Origin: JAMQKA01 sp043951865
GTDB lineage: Bacteria; Bacteroidota; Rhodothermia; Balneolales; Balneolaceae
Length of the DNA stretch: 64,000 nucleotides
Assembly: GCF_043951865.1 (NCBI RefSeq)
Contig: NZ_JBINJF010000016.1
Span: 43,077 to 107,076, forward strand
Direction of reading: 5' to 3'
Position numbers and translations under genes: made by a program. Below the pieces are notes generated by a model that worked only from the letters and a program-made list of their open reading frames with translations, was not told the DNA's origin and ran no database searches. Positions within the stretch are counted from its first letter, which is position 1, and each line of letters starts with the position of its first letter. Shown in pieces: positions 54,484-63,926 of the stretch.

Positions 54484-54968
54484 GCGAACCTTTTGGGTTC
54501 ACGGTCTTTTTGCCGCTCATTTTCTTTAAATAAAGCCACCGAAAAATCCCGATGGTAATCCAAGGCCGCTTCCCGTAGCTTGGAACCCCATTACCTGCCT
54601 GAAATATCTGGACGTGAAGATCTCCAGCTAAGTTCCCTCCCGGCTTGTGGATTTGTGAGCCGTTCCGGGTTAATGCAGCACCGACATGGTTTCGTTACGG
54701 ACTGGTTATGAGTTGTTTGATTAAACGAATAACTAATTCCCGATAACCTGTAACTACTTCTGCCGGTGAGTTGGGGGGGCTTTGTTCGTACAGAAAAACA
54801 TTTCTTGCCAGGAAAAAGGCTTTCGTGATTTTCTTGAGATAGGCTGACCAGTCTGAACCTCTTGTAGGCATTTCTCTTACAAATTCCCTATAGATTTCAC
54901 CCTGCTCTACCGGGGAAGTCACTACAGGTATTCGTTCATTAAGAGGTTAAAATAGGATTCATATATCC
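54484..54968. other. 485-bp gap with an unsupported small open frame
   Basis: A 75-codon minus-strand frame at 54695-54922 (GTG start) reads like coding sequence (GSDWSAYLKKITKAFFLARN) but matches nothing I know and has no ribosome-binding site. It may be a remnant. No repeat family copy in the gap. Confidence 0.3.
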
Positions 54969-56288
54969 ATGCTACCGAGCAATTCAATGTTAACCTCTAA
55001 AAATGTCGTAACTATGGCTGCTCAACCACATATACTGATACTGGGAACCAATTTTGCCGGTTTAACTACGGCACGTTATATCCGTGAATTTGCAGGCGAA
55101 AATGCACGAATGACCTGCATTGACCGGAAACCATACCTGACATTTATCCCGAATATCCCGATTGAAGTCTGGAACAATAACAATCCGGAAACCTCACTGC
55201 ACATGCCTTTCATCAAGTTTCTGGAGCGTGACAATATTGATTTCATCCAGGCAGAGGTGGAAGCTATAGATGTTGAACGTAAGGCTGTTGAGTACAAGCC
55301 GGTTGAACGATCGGGTTCGGCAATTGAGGAAATTGACTACGATTATCTTGTCATAGCTGTGGGTAACAAACTGGCATTTGATGAAATTGAAGGTTTCGGA
55401 AAATACGGCCATACTTTTACCGACACCTATTATGGTGACAAGATCCGGAGACACCTGCACGAGGGCGGGTATAAAGGCGGACCGATTGCCATAGGATCAG
55501 ATCTTTTTGTACAGGGAAAAAGTGATAAGCTGCCTGACGTGCCAGTGGCAGAGGCAGCCTGTGAAGGTCCTCCGGTTGAAATATCCTTTTCAATGGCCGA
55601 GTGGCTAAAAAAACGCGGGCTGGGAGGGGCAGAAAATATTACGATGTTTACTCCAGCCGAGGTGATCGCAGAAGATGCCGGTGAAAAAATTCTTGATGAG
55701 CTGCTGCCGATGGTAGAGGAGATGGGGTACGGCTACAGGGCACATACCCGGGGAATTAAAAGAATTTACGAGGACGGCATAGAGTTTAAAGACGGCAGCA
55801 GCCTGGAAGCTGAACTTAAGATCATATTCCCGAATTGGAGGGCACATGACTTTCTGAGAGACCTGCCCATAACAGACGACCAGGGCTTTATCATAACGGA
55901 TCTCTTTATGCGTAACCCCGATTATCCCGAAGTGTTTGCCGTGGGGGATGCCGCGTCCATAACTGTTCCCAAATTGGGATCGCTGGGTCACCTGGAAGCG
56001 GAAGTACTCGCAAAAGTACTTGGAAAAGAAGTGGGAGGGTATCAGCCGAAAGAGGCTATTGAACCGCTCAAGTTTAAACTGGTCTGTATGGGAGATATGG
56101 GAGCACATACAGGTTTCTACATGCATACGGATGAGTGGTGGGGCGGAGATACCAGCATCCTGAAAATGGGTCATACTCCTCATTTGCTAAAGATGGGTTT
56201 TAAAACAATGTATTACACCCTCGGCGGAAAAATTCCGGGCTGGGGATTACCCGTTTCTGAATTTATTGCAGATCGTACAGTAATTTAA
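54969..56288 (+). CDS. FAD-dependent oxidoreductase of the SQR/NDH-2 type
   Basis: 439 residues from the ATG at 54969; the ATG at 55014 starts just before the FAD fold. FAD-binding motif is LGTNFAGLTTA, where the second glycine of GxGxxG is Asn. C-terminal FAD motif VFAVGDAAS. Cys residues occur in PVAEAACEGPPVE and KLVCMGDMGAH, similar in place to one of the redox Cys of sulfide:quinone oxidoreductases, but the full three-Cys set is not clear. A membrane-bound quinone reductase is likely; the donor (sulfide, NADH or other) is open. A related redox gene lies 360 bp downstream. Confidence 0.82.
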   Translation: MLPSNSMLTSKNVVTMAAQPHILILGTNFAGLTTARYIREFAGENARMTCIDRKPYLTFIPNIPIEVWNNNNPETSLHMPFIKFLERDNIDFIQAEVEAIDVERKAVEYKPVERSGSAIEEIDYDYLVIAVGNKLAFDEIEGFGKYGHTFTDTYYGDKIRRHLHEGGYKGGPIAIGSDLFVQGKSDKLPDVPVAEAACEGPPVEISFSMAEWLKKRGLGGAENITMFTPAEVIAEDAGEKILDELLPMVEEMGYGYRAHTRGIKRIYEDGIEFKDGSSLEAELKIIFPNWRAHDFLRDLPITDDQGFIITDLFMRNPDYPEVFAVGDAASITVPKLGSLGHLEAEVLAKVLGKEVGGYQPKEAIEPLKFKLVCMGDMGAHTGFYMHTDEWWGGDTSILKMGHTPHLLKMGFKTMYYTLGGKIPGWGLPVSEFIADRTVI

Positions 56289-56647
56289 ACCAGTGTGAAA
56301 AATGAGAGTTTTACTCACCTGAATAGGTGAAATGTATCGATAATGTGGAGTTCAGCATGGAAACCAAGGTATTCTCCGATCACAATTTCCGGACCATGAG
56401 ACATGGTATCGTGTTAAACGGGCTGTGCCTCCCGAAGGATTGACTGATCTAAATTGGCCAAGCTGACAACTTGGTTACTGGGTATTTGTCCGATATTCGT
56501 TAAGCTGATCTACATTGCGTAATTTAATGTTGTGTTGATAATCTCACGCTGCATATTCCACAGGTTGGAACCTTTGGGGGGATCCGTGATACAGATTGCC
56601 AATAAGAAATGATAATTTCTCAACCGACCTGATCTAACCCCTTCACT
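56289..56647. other. 359-bp gap
   Basis: Between the flavoprotein and the ferric-reductase-like gene. A weak CCAAG/CTTGG hairpin near 56460 is the only structure noted. No gene. Confidence 0.35.
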
Positions 56648-57952
56648 TTGCCAGAAAATAATTATCATAAGAGAAATATAGGACCACAGGTATTCTGGCT
56701 GATTCCCCTGCTGGTTATCCCGCTGTGGCTGACGGCCTATCCGGAGACAACAGTCAAACACAGCGCCAAAGGATTTTTCATCTACTCCAGTCAACTGTTC
56801 GCACTTGCCGGCTTTGCTCTTTTTGCAGTTACATTTATACTGGCCGCCCGGATAAAATGGCTGGAATCCTGGTTCGGCGGGTTGGATAAAATGTACCATA
56901 CCCATCACCGGATGGCCAATGTTGCTTTTGTGTTGCTGTTGTTTCATCCGATTTTGTTGGCAACAAGATGGATACCGCAGGATATAGCCAAGGTATTCTG
57001 GTATTTTTTCCCGGTACACCGCCGGTTGGCAGTCGATTTCGGCAGCTGGTCTTTGTGGGGATTGATTATCCTGATGTTGCTGACTTTGGTGATCAAACTC
57101 CCTTATGACAAGTGGAAGTTAACGCACAAATTTATGGGAGTAATATTTATCTTCGGTGTTATCCATCTGTTTGCGCTGGATAATCTGGCAACCGCCAACC
57201 CATTATTGTTGCTGTATCTGTTGATCCTGTCAGGTGCGGCTATAGCTGCATGGCTCTACAAATCATTCCTGCTGGAGCACGTACTGCAAAAACCCCAAGT
57301 TCAGGTTACAAATGTTGACCGGTTGAGTGACCAGGTAATGGAAATAGAATTAGAAGCAGGAGAAGCTATAACTTTTACTCCCGGACAGTTTTACTTTTTT
57401 AGCTTTATCGCTCCTGATATTACGCGTGAAGCTCATCCGTATACAGTTTGCAGCGCCCCCGGACAGAGGCAAATAAAAATAATGGTAAAGGCCCTGGGGG
57501 ATTATACCCGGAATCTTTATAGAAATTTGGAAGCCGGCGCTTCAGCATTTCTTGAAGGCCCATACGGTCGTTTCGATAACAGGCAGGAATCAAAAAGCCA
57601 GGTATGGATAGCCGGGGGCGTGGGAATTGCTCCCTTTCTGAGCTGGATTAGAAATATGAAAGAGCAGGATTCAGATCTCAAGACAGATTTGTACTACTGT
57701 GTAAACAGTGAAGAGGAGGCAGTATACCTGAATGAGTTTAAAGAGTTCGAGAAGCAATCTACCGGTTTCAATATTCATCTGGTTTGTGCCGACCGCGAAG
57801 GTTTTTTGGATGCCCGGGACATTTCTGATCTGAAACAGAAAACCGTTTATATCTGTGGACCTCGACAGATGAGGCAGAAGTTATTGAGCGAGCTAAAGAA
57901 AATGAATGTATCGGAGAAGGATATTCACTACGAAGACTTTGATTTCTTTTAG
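56648..57952 (+). CDS. ferric-reductase-like transmembrane flavoprotein
   Basis: 434 residues from a TTG at 56648; no later ATG keeps the first helix. Six membrane helices with haem-ligand-type His residues (YHTHHRMANVAFVLLLFHPI and THKFMGVIFIFGVIHLFA), then an FAD-binding FR-type domain (EAHPYTVCSAPGQRQIKIMV KALGDYTRNL) and an NAD(P) domain (VWIAGGVGIAPFLSWI, VYICGPRQMRQKL). This moves electrons from NAD(P)H across the membrane to an outside acceptor such as ferric iron or oxygen. The neighbour SQR-like flavoprotein may share a redox role. Confidence 0.88.
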   Translation: MPENNYHKRNIGPQVFWLIPLLVIPLWLTAYPETTVKHSAKGFFIYSSQLFALAGFALFAVTFILAARIKWLESWFGGLDKMYHTHHRMANVAFVLLLFHPILLATRWIPQDIAKVFWYFFPVHRRLAVDFGSWSLWGLIILMLLTLVIKLPYDKWKLTHKFMGVIFIFGVIHLFALDNLATANPLLLLYLLILSGAAIAAWLYKSFLLEHVLQKPQVQVTNVDRLSDQVMEIELEAGEAITFTPGQFYFFSFIAPDITREAHPYTVCSAPGQRQIKIMVKALGDYTRNLYRNLEAGASAFLEGPYGRFDNRQESKSQVWIAGGVGIAPFLSWIRNMKEQDSDLKTDLYYCVNSEEEAVYLNEFKEFEKQSTGFNIHLVCADREGFLDARDISDLKQKTVYICGPRQMRQKLLSELKKMNVSEKDIHYEDFDFF

Positions 57953-58227
57953 TAGGATATTTATTTCCTCTTTGGGCGTTAAAATTGCGTTTGCGGAGTT
58001 TGCTGAATGGAGATTCCCTCGCTTTGAACTCGTAAACCAGGAATGGCTCTATGGAGAGAAAAACTATTTTCCTGGATGTCACGTAATGCAGAACGGGCTG
58101 CCTCACATTTTCATATCCCCTCGGATAGGGTGATAGAAATCGGAACACAAATTGAACTTTAACACATTTACGGGCTAAAGATTTAAGAAATATATCATGT
58201 ATTATTCAATAGGTTTAAAAATGTTTA

Positions 58228-59502
58228 ATGCGCAAAAATATAATGTATATTGACGCAATAGAAATGCAGTTATTGTTAAGGATGGGTCTCATCCTGCTGC
58301 TTGGCTTTCTGGTCGGCATTGAGCGGGGGTGGAGCTTCCAGAAAAAGAAGGAAGGAGAGCGTACTGCCGGTATCAGAACGTTTACGCTTATTGCCCTGTC
58401 CGGTGGATTTTGGGGAATTTTGTCTGAACATATAGACGGCATTATACTGGGATTCGCTCTGTTGGGGTTTATCATTATTATAATGACCGGTTATTTCCAT
58501 CACGCCAAAGAGACCGGTACCCTGGGTCTGACGACCGAAATCGCCGCCTTTCTAACCTTCACAATCGGTATTGCCGTCATCAAGGGATACATCATACTCT
58601 CGGTAAGTGTTACCATTATCATGGTATTGTTGCTTAGCATTAAACCGAGACTGCATAAATGGGTAAAAACGATAGAGCCTGAGGAACTCTATTCCGGAAT
58701 CATTTTTCTCATTATTTCGGCAATTTTGCTTCCACTACTGCCTAATCAGGGATACGGGCCCTGGAATGTTTTGAATCCATTTGAGATATGGGGTATGGTG
58801 GTTCTGATTGCGGGCATATCCTATGTCGGCTTTTTTGCTATGAAATACCTGGGTAAAGAGAAGGGTATTTTATTCACCTCATTTACAGGTTCGCTGGTTT
58901 CTTCTCTGGCAGTCACGGTTACACTGGGAAAATTTAGCAGTAAGGTGAAGTCAATAGATGTAGTGATAACCGGCATTCTTATAGCCACATTTACCGCCCT
59001 GGGAAGGGTACTGCTTTTGGCACTTCTGTTTAACCCTGCTCTAATCACAATTATAGGTCCTTCTGTTGCTGCCATGGCTATAGTGGCCCTGGGTGCTGCA
59101 ATTTATATTAACAAAACAAGGGAGCCTGATAAATCTGTTAGCCAATTCAAGCTGCGCAATCCCCTGCAGTTGAGTACAGCTATCCAGTTTGGGATTGTTC
59201 TGGCAATGGTGATGTTGCTTTCTGAATTCAGCAGGCAGTGGTTTGGTGATACCGGCATCTACGGTTTATCACTGATATCCGGGATGATAGATATTGACTC
59301 GATTACTCTTACCCTCCTGGACATGGGAGGAGAAAATCTAGGCTCAAACATTGCCGCCAATGGGATTATCCTGGCTGCTATGACCAATACACTGGTTAAA
59401 GGGTTAATATTTACTTTTTTTATAGGATTTAAAAATGCATGGAAGCTGTTACTGTTCTGCCTGCTCATAGTTGTATCTGCCCTACCCGGAATGTTAGTCT
59501 GA
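58228..59502 (+). CDS. MgtC/SapB and DUF4010 membrane protein
   Basis: 424 residues, with about 12 hydrophobic helices. The N-terminal part is an MgtC-type domain (LLLRMGLILLLGFLVGIERG, GERTAGIRTFTLIALSG), followed by the DUF4010 half (FGMVVLIAGISYVGFFAMKY LG region, SFTGSLVSSLAVTVTLGKFS, NGIILAAMTNTLVKG). Two starts are possible (58228, 58243). The combination is common and its function is unclear; MgtC itself affects Mg2+ and ATP homeostasis. The last 15 residues include the helix ending at the stop. Confidence 0.88.
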   Translation: MRKNIMYIDAIEMQLLLRMGLILLLGFLVGIERGWSFQKKKEGERTAGIRTFTLIALSGGFWGILSEHIDGIILGFALLGFIIIIMTGYFHHAKETGTLGLTTEIAAFLTFTIGIAVIKGYIILSVSVTIIMVLLLSIKPRLHKWVKTIEPEELYSGIIFLIISAILLPLLPNQGYGPWNVLNPFEIWGMVVLIAGISYVGFFAMKYLGKEKGILFTSFTGSLVSSLAVTVTLGKFSSKVKSIDVVITGILIATFTALGRVLLLALLFNPALITIIGPSVAAMAIVALGAAIYINKTREPDKSVSQFKLRNPLQLSTAIQFGIVLAMVMLLSEFSRQWFGDTGIYGLSLISGMIDIDSITLTLLDMGGENLGSNIAANGIILAAMTNTLVKGLIFTFFIGFKNAWKLLLFCLLIVVSALPGMLV

Positions 59503-59553
59503 TTTTTATAAAACTTTGGAAAAGGCTTACAAAAAATTGTCTTTCAGCAACTG

Positions 59554-59760
59554 TCAGCCCTTTTTACCAACTACAAAGGTTACCTTTGCATTAACTCTGT
59601 ATTTGGTCACTGAGTTGTTCTCTACTATAGCCTGTATGCTTTCGCAATAAATACTTTTTATGTTATCGACTGTTTTTGAGGCTTCCGTGGCTACATTTTG
59701 TACGGCACCTTCCATGGTATCGCCTTCGCCTATTACTTCGATTACTTTTGCTAGTGACAT
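59554..59760 (-). CDS. dodecin
   Basis: 68 residues, the standard dodecin length. Dodecameric flavin store in the cytosol. Family segments: KVIEVIGEGDTMEGAVQNVA TEASKTVDNIKSIYC and YRVNAKVTFVV. The conserved flavin-stacking Trp of halophilic dodecins is absent in this segment, and a Tyr (IYCESIQAIV) may fill in. GAGG precedes the start. It lies in an A+T-rich stretch next to a coiled-coil stress protein. Confidence 0.92.
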   Translation of the reverse strand: MSLAKVIEVIGEGDTMEGAVQNVATEASKTVDNIKSIYCESIQAIVENNSVTKYRVNAKVTFVVGKKG

Positions 59761-59816
59761 ATGATCCTCTTTTTTTATTTTTGGTTTTAAGTAGTTATAA
59801 CCTGTTTTCTTGCTTT

Positions 59817-60200
59817 TCAGTCTATTTCCAATTCATCCTTAAGTGACTCGAGTTTTTTCTTGGAATTTTCCCACAGTTTCTGAAGATCTTTTTTTATAGA
59901 ATCAAAAGCTTCTTCACTACTTTCTTCAATCCTGTTGAGTTCTTTCTTTATTTTAGGTCGGACTTCCTTAAGATTTTCAATTTTATCCCGGTAGTCACTT
60001 ACTAATTCCTCAAACCGTTCATCTATTTCTTCTTCAACCTTTTCCAGATCACGGTCCCATTCTTTGAGTTTATTCGAAAGAGTGTCGATGTATTCTTCTT
60101 TTTTTGACTGTTTAATATTTTTCATAAGAATGTTTCTGTAATTAGTAAGATTGTTATGAAGGTTCGATTCTAATTCTAAAATTTTACTTCTGTCTGGCAA
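59817..60200 (-). CDS. coiled-coil protein of the sll1863 stress-response type
   Basis: 127 residues, or 102 from the ATG at 60125. Almost all alpha-helix with heptads of Leu/Ile and a high charge (DKIENLKEVRPKIKKELNRI, EAFDSIKKDLQKLWENSKKK LESL). The pattern YIDTLSNKLKEWDRDLEKVE EE and EEAFDSIKKDLQKLW matches the coiled-coil family of cyanobacterial sll1863, reported as stress-induced. No signal or membrane helix. GC content is clearly below that of the flanking genes. Function unknown. Confidence 0.7.
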   Translation of the reverse strand: MPDRSKILELESNLHNNLTNYRNILMKNIKQSKKEEYIDTLSNKLKEWDRDLEKVEEEIDERFEELVSDYRDKIENLKEVRPKIKKELNRIEESSEEAFDSIKKDLQKLWENSKKKLESLKDELEID

Positions 60201-60918
60201 ATGTCTGTTTCGGCAACAAGTGAATTATGAGATTCATCCCAGCCCAAAATCTTTCATTTTTTTCGGCTGACTATATAATCAATATCTATGTCCTTGATTA
60301 TTCACAGGTTAAATCACTAAATATTTGGCGGGAGAAATACTACATCATTTTCTATTGCCAGGACCTTCATTGACTGGTTCCTGATGTATCAATCAATCAT
60401 TTCTACTACTTTTGAAAGTGATTTTGCCTTTACTCTGTAGGAGGTTCTGCTAATTCTGCGCTTAGTCTGGAATATGCCGGGATTGAAGGATTGGAACCGA
60501 CAGGGTAAAATAAACCGGGATATCGTATAAAACGACACGTTTGTAAAATTTTTCAAAAAATAAGAATGACCTCAAAATGAATGAATACAGGAGGGCTTTG
60601 TAAATCCAGGGGGGGACAGATTCAAAGCCTGAGCATATTTAAAACCACAGTTTATACCTCATAAATGAGGATTTCGAATTCGAAAAAATGCCGAAACTGG
60701 GCACAACAACAGTTTTGAAAAGCCTTCTATAAATAGATTGGAAATTAAATAACGTTTATTCAATAGAGGTGATGGGAAGTGAATTCCCGTCTACTATTTT
60801 TAGTAGCCCAAAAATAGTACATTGTTGTTTTAAAATGGTCTTTTTGAATTCTACATGCGATATTCATTTTGGAAAAAGTTCAAGATGAATTTTTAATTTT
60901 TAAAAGACTCTGTTTACA
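60201..60918. other. 718-bp A+T-rich gap
   Basis: The longest gap in the window. It holds a long family 2 repeat (60628-60725) and a CTACTATTTTTAGTAG palindrome near 60812. No credible gene; the promoter of tmk should be here. Confidence 0.5.
60628..60725 (+). repeat. family 2 repeat, long copy
   Basis: CCTGAGCATATTTAAAACCA, CAGTTTATACCTCATAAATG AGG (palindrome 60657-60670), ATTTCGAATTCG, and right end ACAACAGTTTTGAAAAGCC. Best match to 39958-40055. Confidence 0.8.
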
Positions 60919-61542
60919 GTGTTTATCACCTTCGAAGGTATTGACGGCAGCGGTAAATCAACACATATCAACCTGGTACGCCATAAATTACAGGAGAACG
61001 GGTATCGCGTCGAGGTGTTCCGCGAGCCGGGAGGCACCGAGTTATCCGAAAACATTCGTTCACTATTGCTCAATTCCGATCTGGATATTGATCCGGTTTC
61101 CGAACTGTTACTGTTTTCTGCAGCGCGGGCGCAGCTTATCTCAGAACGGGTACTCCCACTGCTTGATGAGGGCGCGGTTGTAATTCTGGATCGTTTTTAT
61201 GATTCCACGACGGCCTACCAGGGATATGGGCGCGGCTCCGCCCCTTTGGAGTCGATTGCCCTGTTGAATGAGCTGGCAAGTCATCACCGCCAGCCCGACC
61301 TGACCTTCTACCTCCAAATTAGCCTCGAGGAGGCAAAAAAACGGATTCAGTCGCTTCCCAAAGACCGGATGGAAAAATCCGGGGATTCGTTTTTCAGGAA
61401 AGTCATCAAGGGATTTGAGAAACTGGCCGCTGCAGAAGACCGCATTGTAGCTATCGATTCGAGTCTTTCTCAAGAGCAGGTGCATGAGCTGATTTGGCAT
61501 CGGATTTCGGAGGCGCTGCATCAAAACGAACATCCGGCTTGA
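60919..61542 (+). CDS. tmk: thymidylate kinase
   Basis: 207 residues from a GTG start. P-loop FEGIDGSGKSTHINLV, the DR(Y/F) motif LDRFYDSTTAYQGYGRG, dTMP-binding EPGGTELSENIR. Phosphorylates dTMP to dTDP in the cytosol. The last 30 codons overlap the 3' end of the RND exporter gene on the other strand by 92 nt. Confidence 0.96.
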   Translation: MFITFEGIDGSGKSTHINLVRHKLQENGYRVEVFREPGGTELSENIRSLLLNSDLDIDPVSELLLFSAARAQLISERVLPLLDEGAVVILDRFYDSTTAYQGYGRGSAPLESIALLNELASHHRQPDLTFYLQISLEEAKKRIQSLPKDRMEKSGDSFFRKVIKGFEKLAAAEDRIVAIDSSLSQEQVHELIWHRISEALHQNEHPA

Positions 61543-63796
61543 TCCAGTAAAACAGGGCGGGTAGCAAAACCAGGTCGCACAGCAGGGCGGAAAGCACAGT
61601 TAGTCCCACAAGCATCCCCATGTACACGGTTGATATAAAAACACTGGTCAGCAGTGAGCCAAATCCCGCGATAAGGATAAGACTGGTAACCACAATTGCC
61701 TTGCCGGTCTTTATGGTTGTGAAATTCAGGGCCTCCGGCAGGGAACGTCCCCGCTTCATCTCTATTCGGAGGCGCGCCAGGTAGTGAATAGAATCATCCA
61801 CTGCAATACCAAACGCAATGGTGAATATCACCGCCGTGGAAGCTTTGATATCAATACCGGCAAATCCCATAAAACCCGCCACCATCAGCAGGGGCAGGAT
61901 GTTCGGGACGAGCGAGATAAAAACCATTCGGGCATTTTTGAACAGCAGGGCCATGATAATTGAGATGAGACCGAAAGCCAGCAGAATGCTTTTGAACAGT
62001 GAGTTTACGATCTTCCCGTTGAGATTGGCGCTCAGTATCGTGCTGCCGGTAAGAGTCACTTCATTCTCGGGAAATGCTTCCCGCAGGTAGCTCTGCAGCG
62101 AGTCGCGGAGCAGGTTGATCTGATAGGATCCCACATCAAATACATTGGCAGCTACACGGACCTGCTGGTAGGAAAAGTCGCTAAAACGGGGGAGGAGATC
62201 CGATTCATTGAATTCGAGCAACAAAATATACTGGGCGATCAGCTGTTCGTCTTGAGGTAGCGGCCGCTCGCGATACTGTTCCGGGGCCATCGCCTGGTGG
62301 ACCTCTTTCAGCAATGTGTTGATCGAGATGACCCGGTCGACCTCGGGATGTTGCTCCAGGTACCGGGTAAACGTCTCCACTTTTTGGAGAAACCCGGGGT
62401 CCATAATCCCGTTTTCTGATCCCGTGTTAATGACGAATTCCATGGGATAGGGCGGAGTCAAATGCTGACTGAAAAACTCGGCATCCCTGATAGGCTGGGT
62501 ATTCCGGCCGAGTTCGTCAAAGACTTTTCCGTTTACTTTGAGCAGGAATATACCGCTGCCGAGGCTAAGGGTGAGCAGAAGCGAGCCAATCACAATTTTT
62601 TTGTAGTGCTGCCGGTTGAATGAACTTATTCTCCGGAGCCCCCGGGTGAAAAAGTTGAACAGGCGGGCGTTTTTATGCCCGAATATCTTTTGACTGCCCG
62701 ACATGGTAAGCACCGAGGGGAGGAACGTGATGGTAATGAAAAATGCTGCCAGGACTCCCACAGCGGTGTAGATACCGAAGCGCTGCATCGGAACGATAGT
62801 GCTGGTAACCAGCGTGCCAAACCCGATGGCTGTTGTGATGCTGGTCAGAAATGTGGCGCTGCCAAGCGTGAGAAGCATTTCAACAATGGATTGCCGCTTG
62901 TCCAGTCCATCCGTGCGGGCATCATCGTATTTCGAAATCATGTGGATGGAATCGGCAATACCCACGCAAAGCAGAATCGGAGCGATAGTGCTCGACATGA
63001 CCTCGAAATATCCCCCCGTCAACTGCATGATCGCCAACGTAAACAGGATCGTCAGCCAGACGATCAGCATCGGGAAAAGCACCCCGAGTTTACTGCGGTA
63101 TAGAAGCCAGAGCAACAGGATGATCAGAACGGATGAGAGAGATATATAGAATGTAATTTCATCATTCAGGTAGTTGACATACTGGTTGCGGTAATAGGGA
63201 ATCCCGGAAAGCTTGAAGTCGTACCTGGAGCGGTACTGATCCAGAATATCGTTGAGCTGGTTGATCACTTGTTGCCGGGTATCGAAATTGTTTTGGTCGC
63301 CGGCAATTTCCAGGTAGAAAGCGGTAACGGTCGCCTGCTCGTTGATTAGAAAGCCTTCAATAAGTGAATCGCTCGTCAGGGCCGTACGGATACTATCGGT
63401 TGAGACGAAGTTCAAATCTGCTGCCTGAAGGTAGGGTTCGAACTCGAGGCTGGCCCTATCTCCGCGGATATGTTCGGCCGACCACAAGCTCCGGACTTCC
63501 GTCACCAGCGGGATCATTTTCACGGAGTCAACTATTGAGCTTAAATCGGTGAGCACGGAAGGAGAGAGTAAAGAATGGTGCCTGAATCCTACCATGATGG
63601 TGTTGTCATCCCGGCCAAACTCCTGTTCAAGATACTCGTAATCCCTGATGGTGGGATCCTGTTTTGGGAAAAAATTCTCCAGGTTGAAGTCGGTTCGGAT
63701 ATTCAGCGCGGGGTACAACGCGGCAAGGACCAGGACCCCAGAGATAACCAGGATCGGTTTTGGATGATGAAGGATAAATTGGGCGAACCGTCTCAA
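61451..63796 (-). CDS. RND superfamily exporter (MMPL-type)
   Basis: 781 residues with two MMPL/sterol-sensing-like repeats: N-terminal helix (about 15-35), a periplasmic domain of about 170 residues, five helices; then helix 7, another periplasmic domain, and five helices. Motifs of proton relay type: GIADSIHMISKYDDARTDGL and GIAVDDSIHYLARLRIEMKR. The role is export of lipid-like compounds or a hopanoid; no partner adaptor or outer membrane gene lies here. Its C-terminal 30 codons overlap tmk. Confidence 0.9.
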   Translation of the reverse strand: MRRFAQFILHHPKPILVISGVLVLAALYPALNIRTDFNLENFFPKQDPTIRDYEYLEQEFGRDDNTIMVGFRHHSLLSPSVLTDLSSIVDSVKMIPLVTEVRSLWSAEHIRGDRASLEFEPYLQAADLNFVSTDSIRTALTSDSLIEGFLINEQATVTAFYLEIAGDQNNFDTRQQVINQLNDILDQYRSRYDFKLSGIPYYRNQYVNYLNDEITFYISLSSVLIILLLWLLYRSKLGVLFPMLIVWLTILFTLAIMQLTGGYFEVMSSTIAPILLCVGIADSIHMISKYDDARTDGLDKRQSIVEMLLTLGSATFLTSITTAIGFGTLVTSTIVPMQRFGIYTAVGVLAAFFITITFLPSVLTMSGSQKIFGHKNARLFNFFTRGLRRISSFNRQHYKKIVIGSLLLTLSLGSGIFLLKVNGKVFDELGRNTQPIRDAEFFSQHLTPPYPMEFVINTGSENGIMDPGFLQKVETFTRYLEQHPEVDRVISINTLLKEVHQAMAPEQYRERPLPQDEQLIAQYILLLEFNESDLLPRFSDFSYQQVRVAANVFDVGSYQINLLRDSLQSYLREAFPENEVTLTGSTILSANLNGKIVNSLFKSILLAFGLISIIMALLFKNARMVFISLVPNILPLLMVAGFMGFAGIDIKASTAVIFTIAFGIAVDDSIHYLARLRIEMKRGRSLPEALNFTTIKTGKAIVVTSLILIAGFGSLLTSVFISTVYMGMLVGLTVLSALLCDLVLLPALFYWIKPDVRFDAAPPKSDAKSAHAPALEKDSNR

Positions 63797-63926
63797 TATT
63801 ATTGGCTTGTTTCCGAATGAAAAGCGATAACCAGAACCTGCATCAATTCATTCCGGGAAAGTCCCGGGCCGATTCACCTGGCACAATGTACAAAATCAGT
63901 ATTAGTAACGCGTTTAGGGGTTAACC

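Noticed and set aside
57906..58133. 75-codon frame after the ferric-reductase-like gene
   Set aside because: Begins inside the upstream gene in another frame; the tail looks faintly coding-like but matches nothing and has no start signal.
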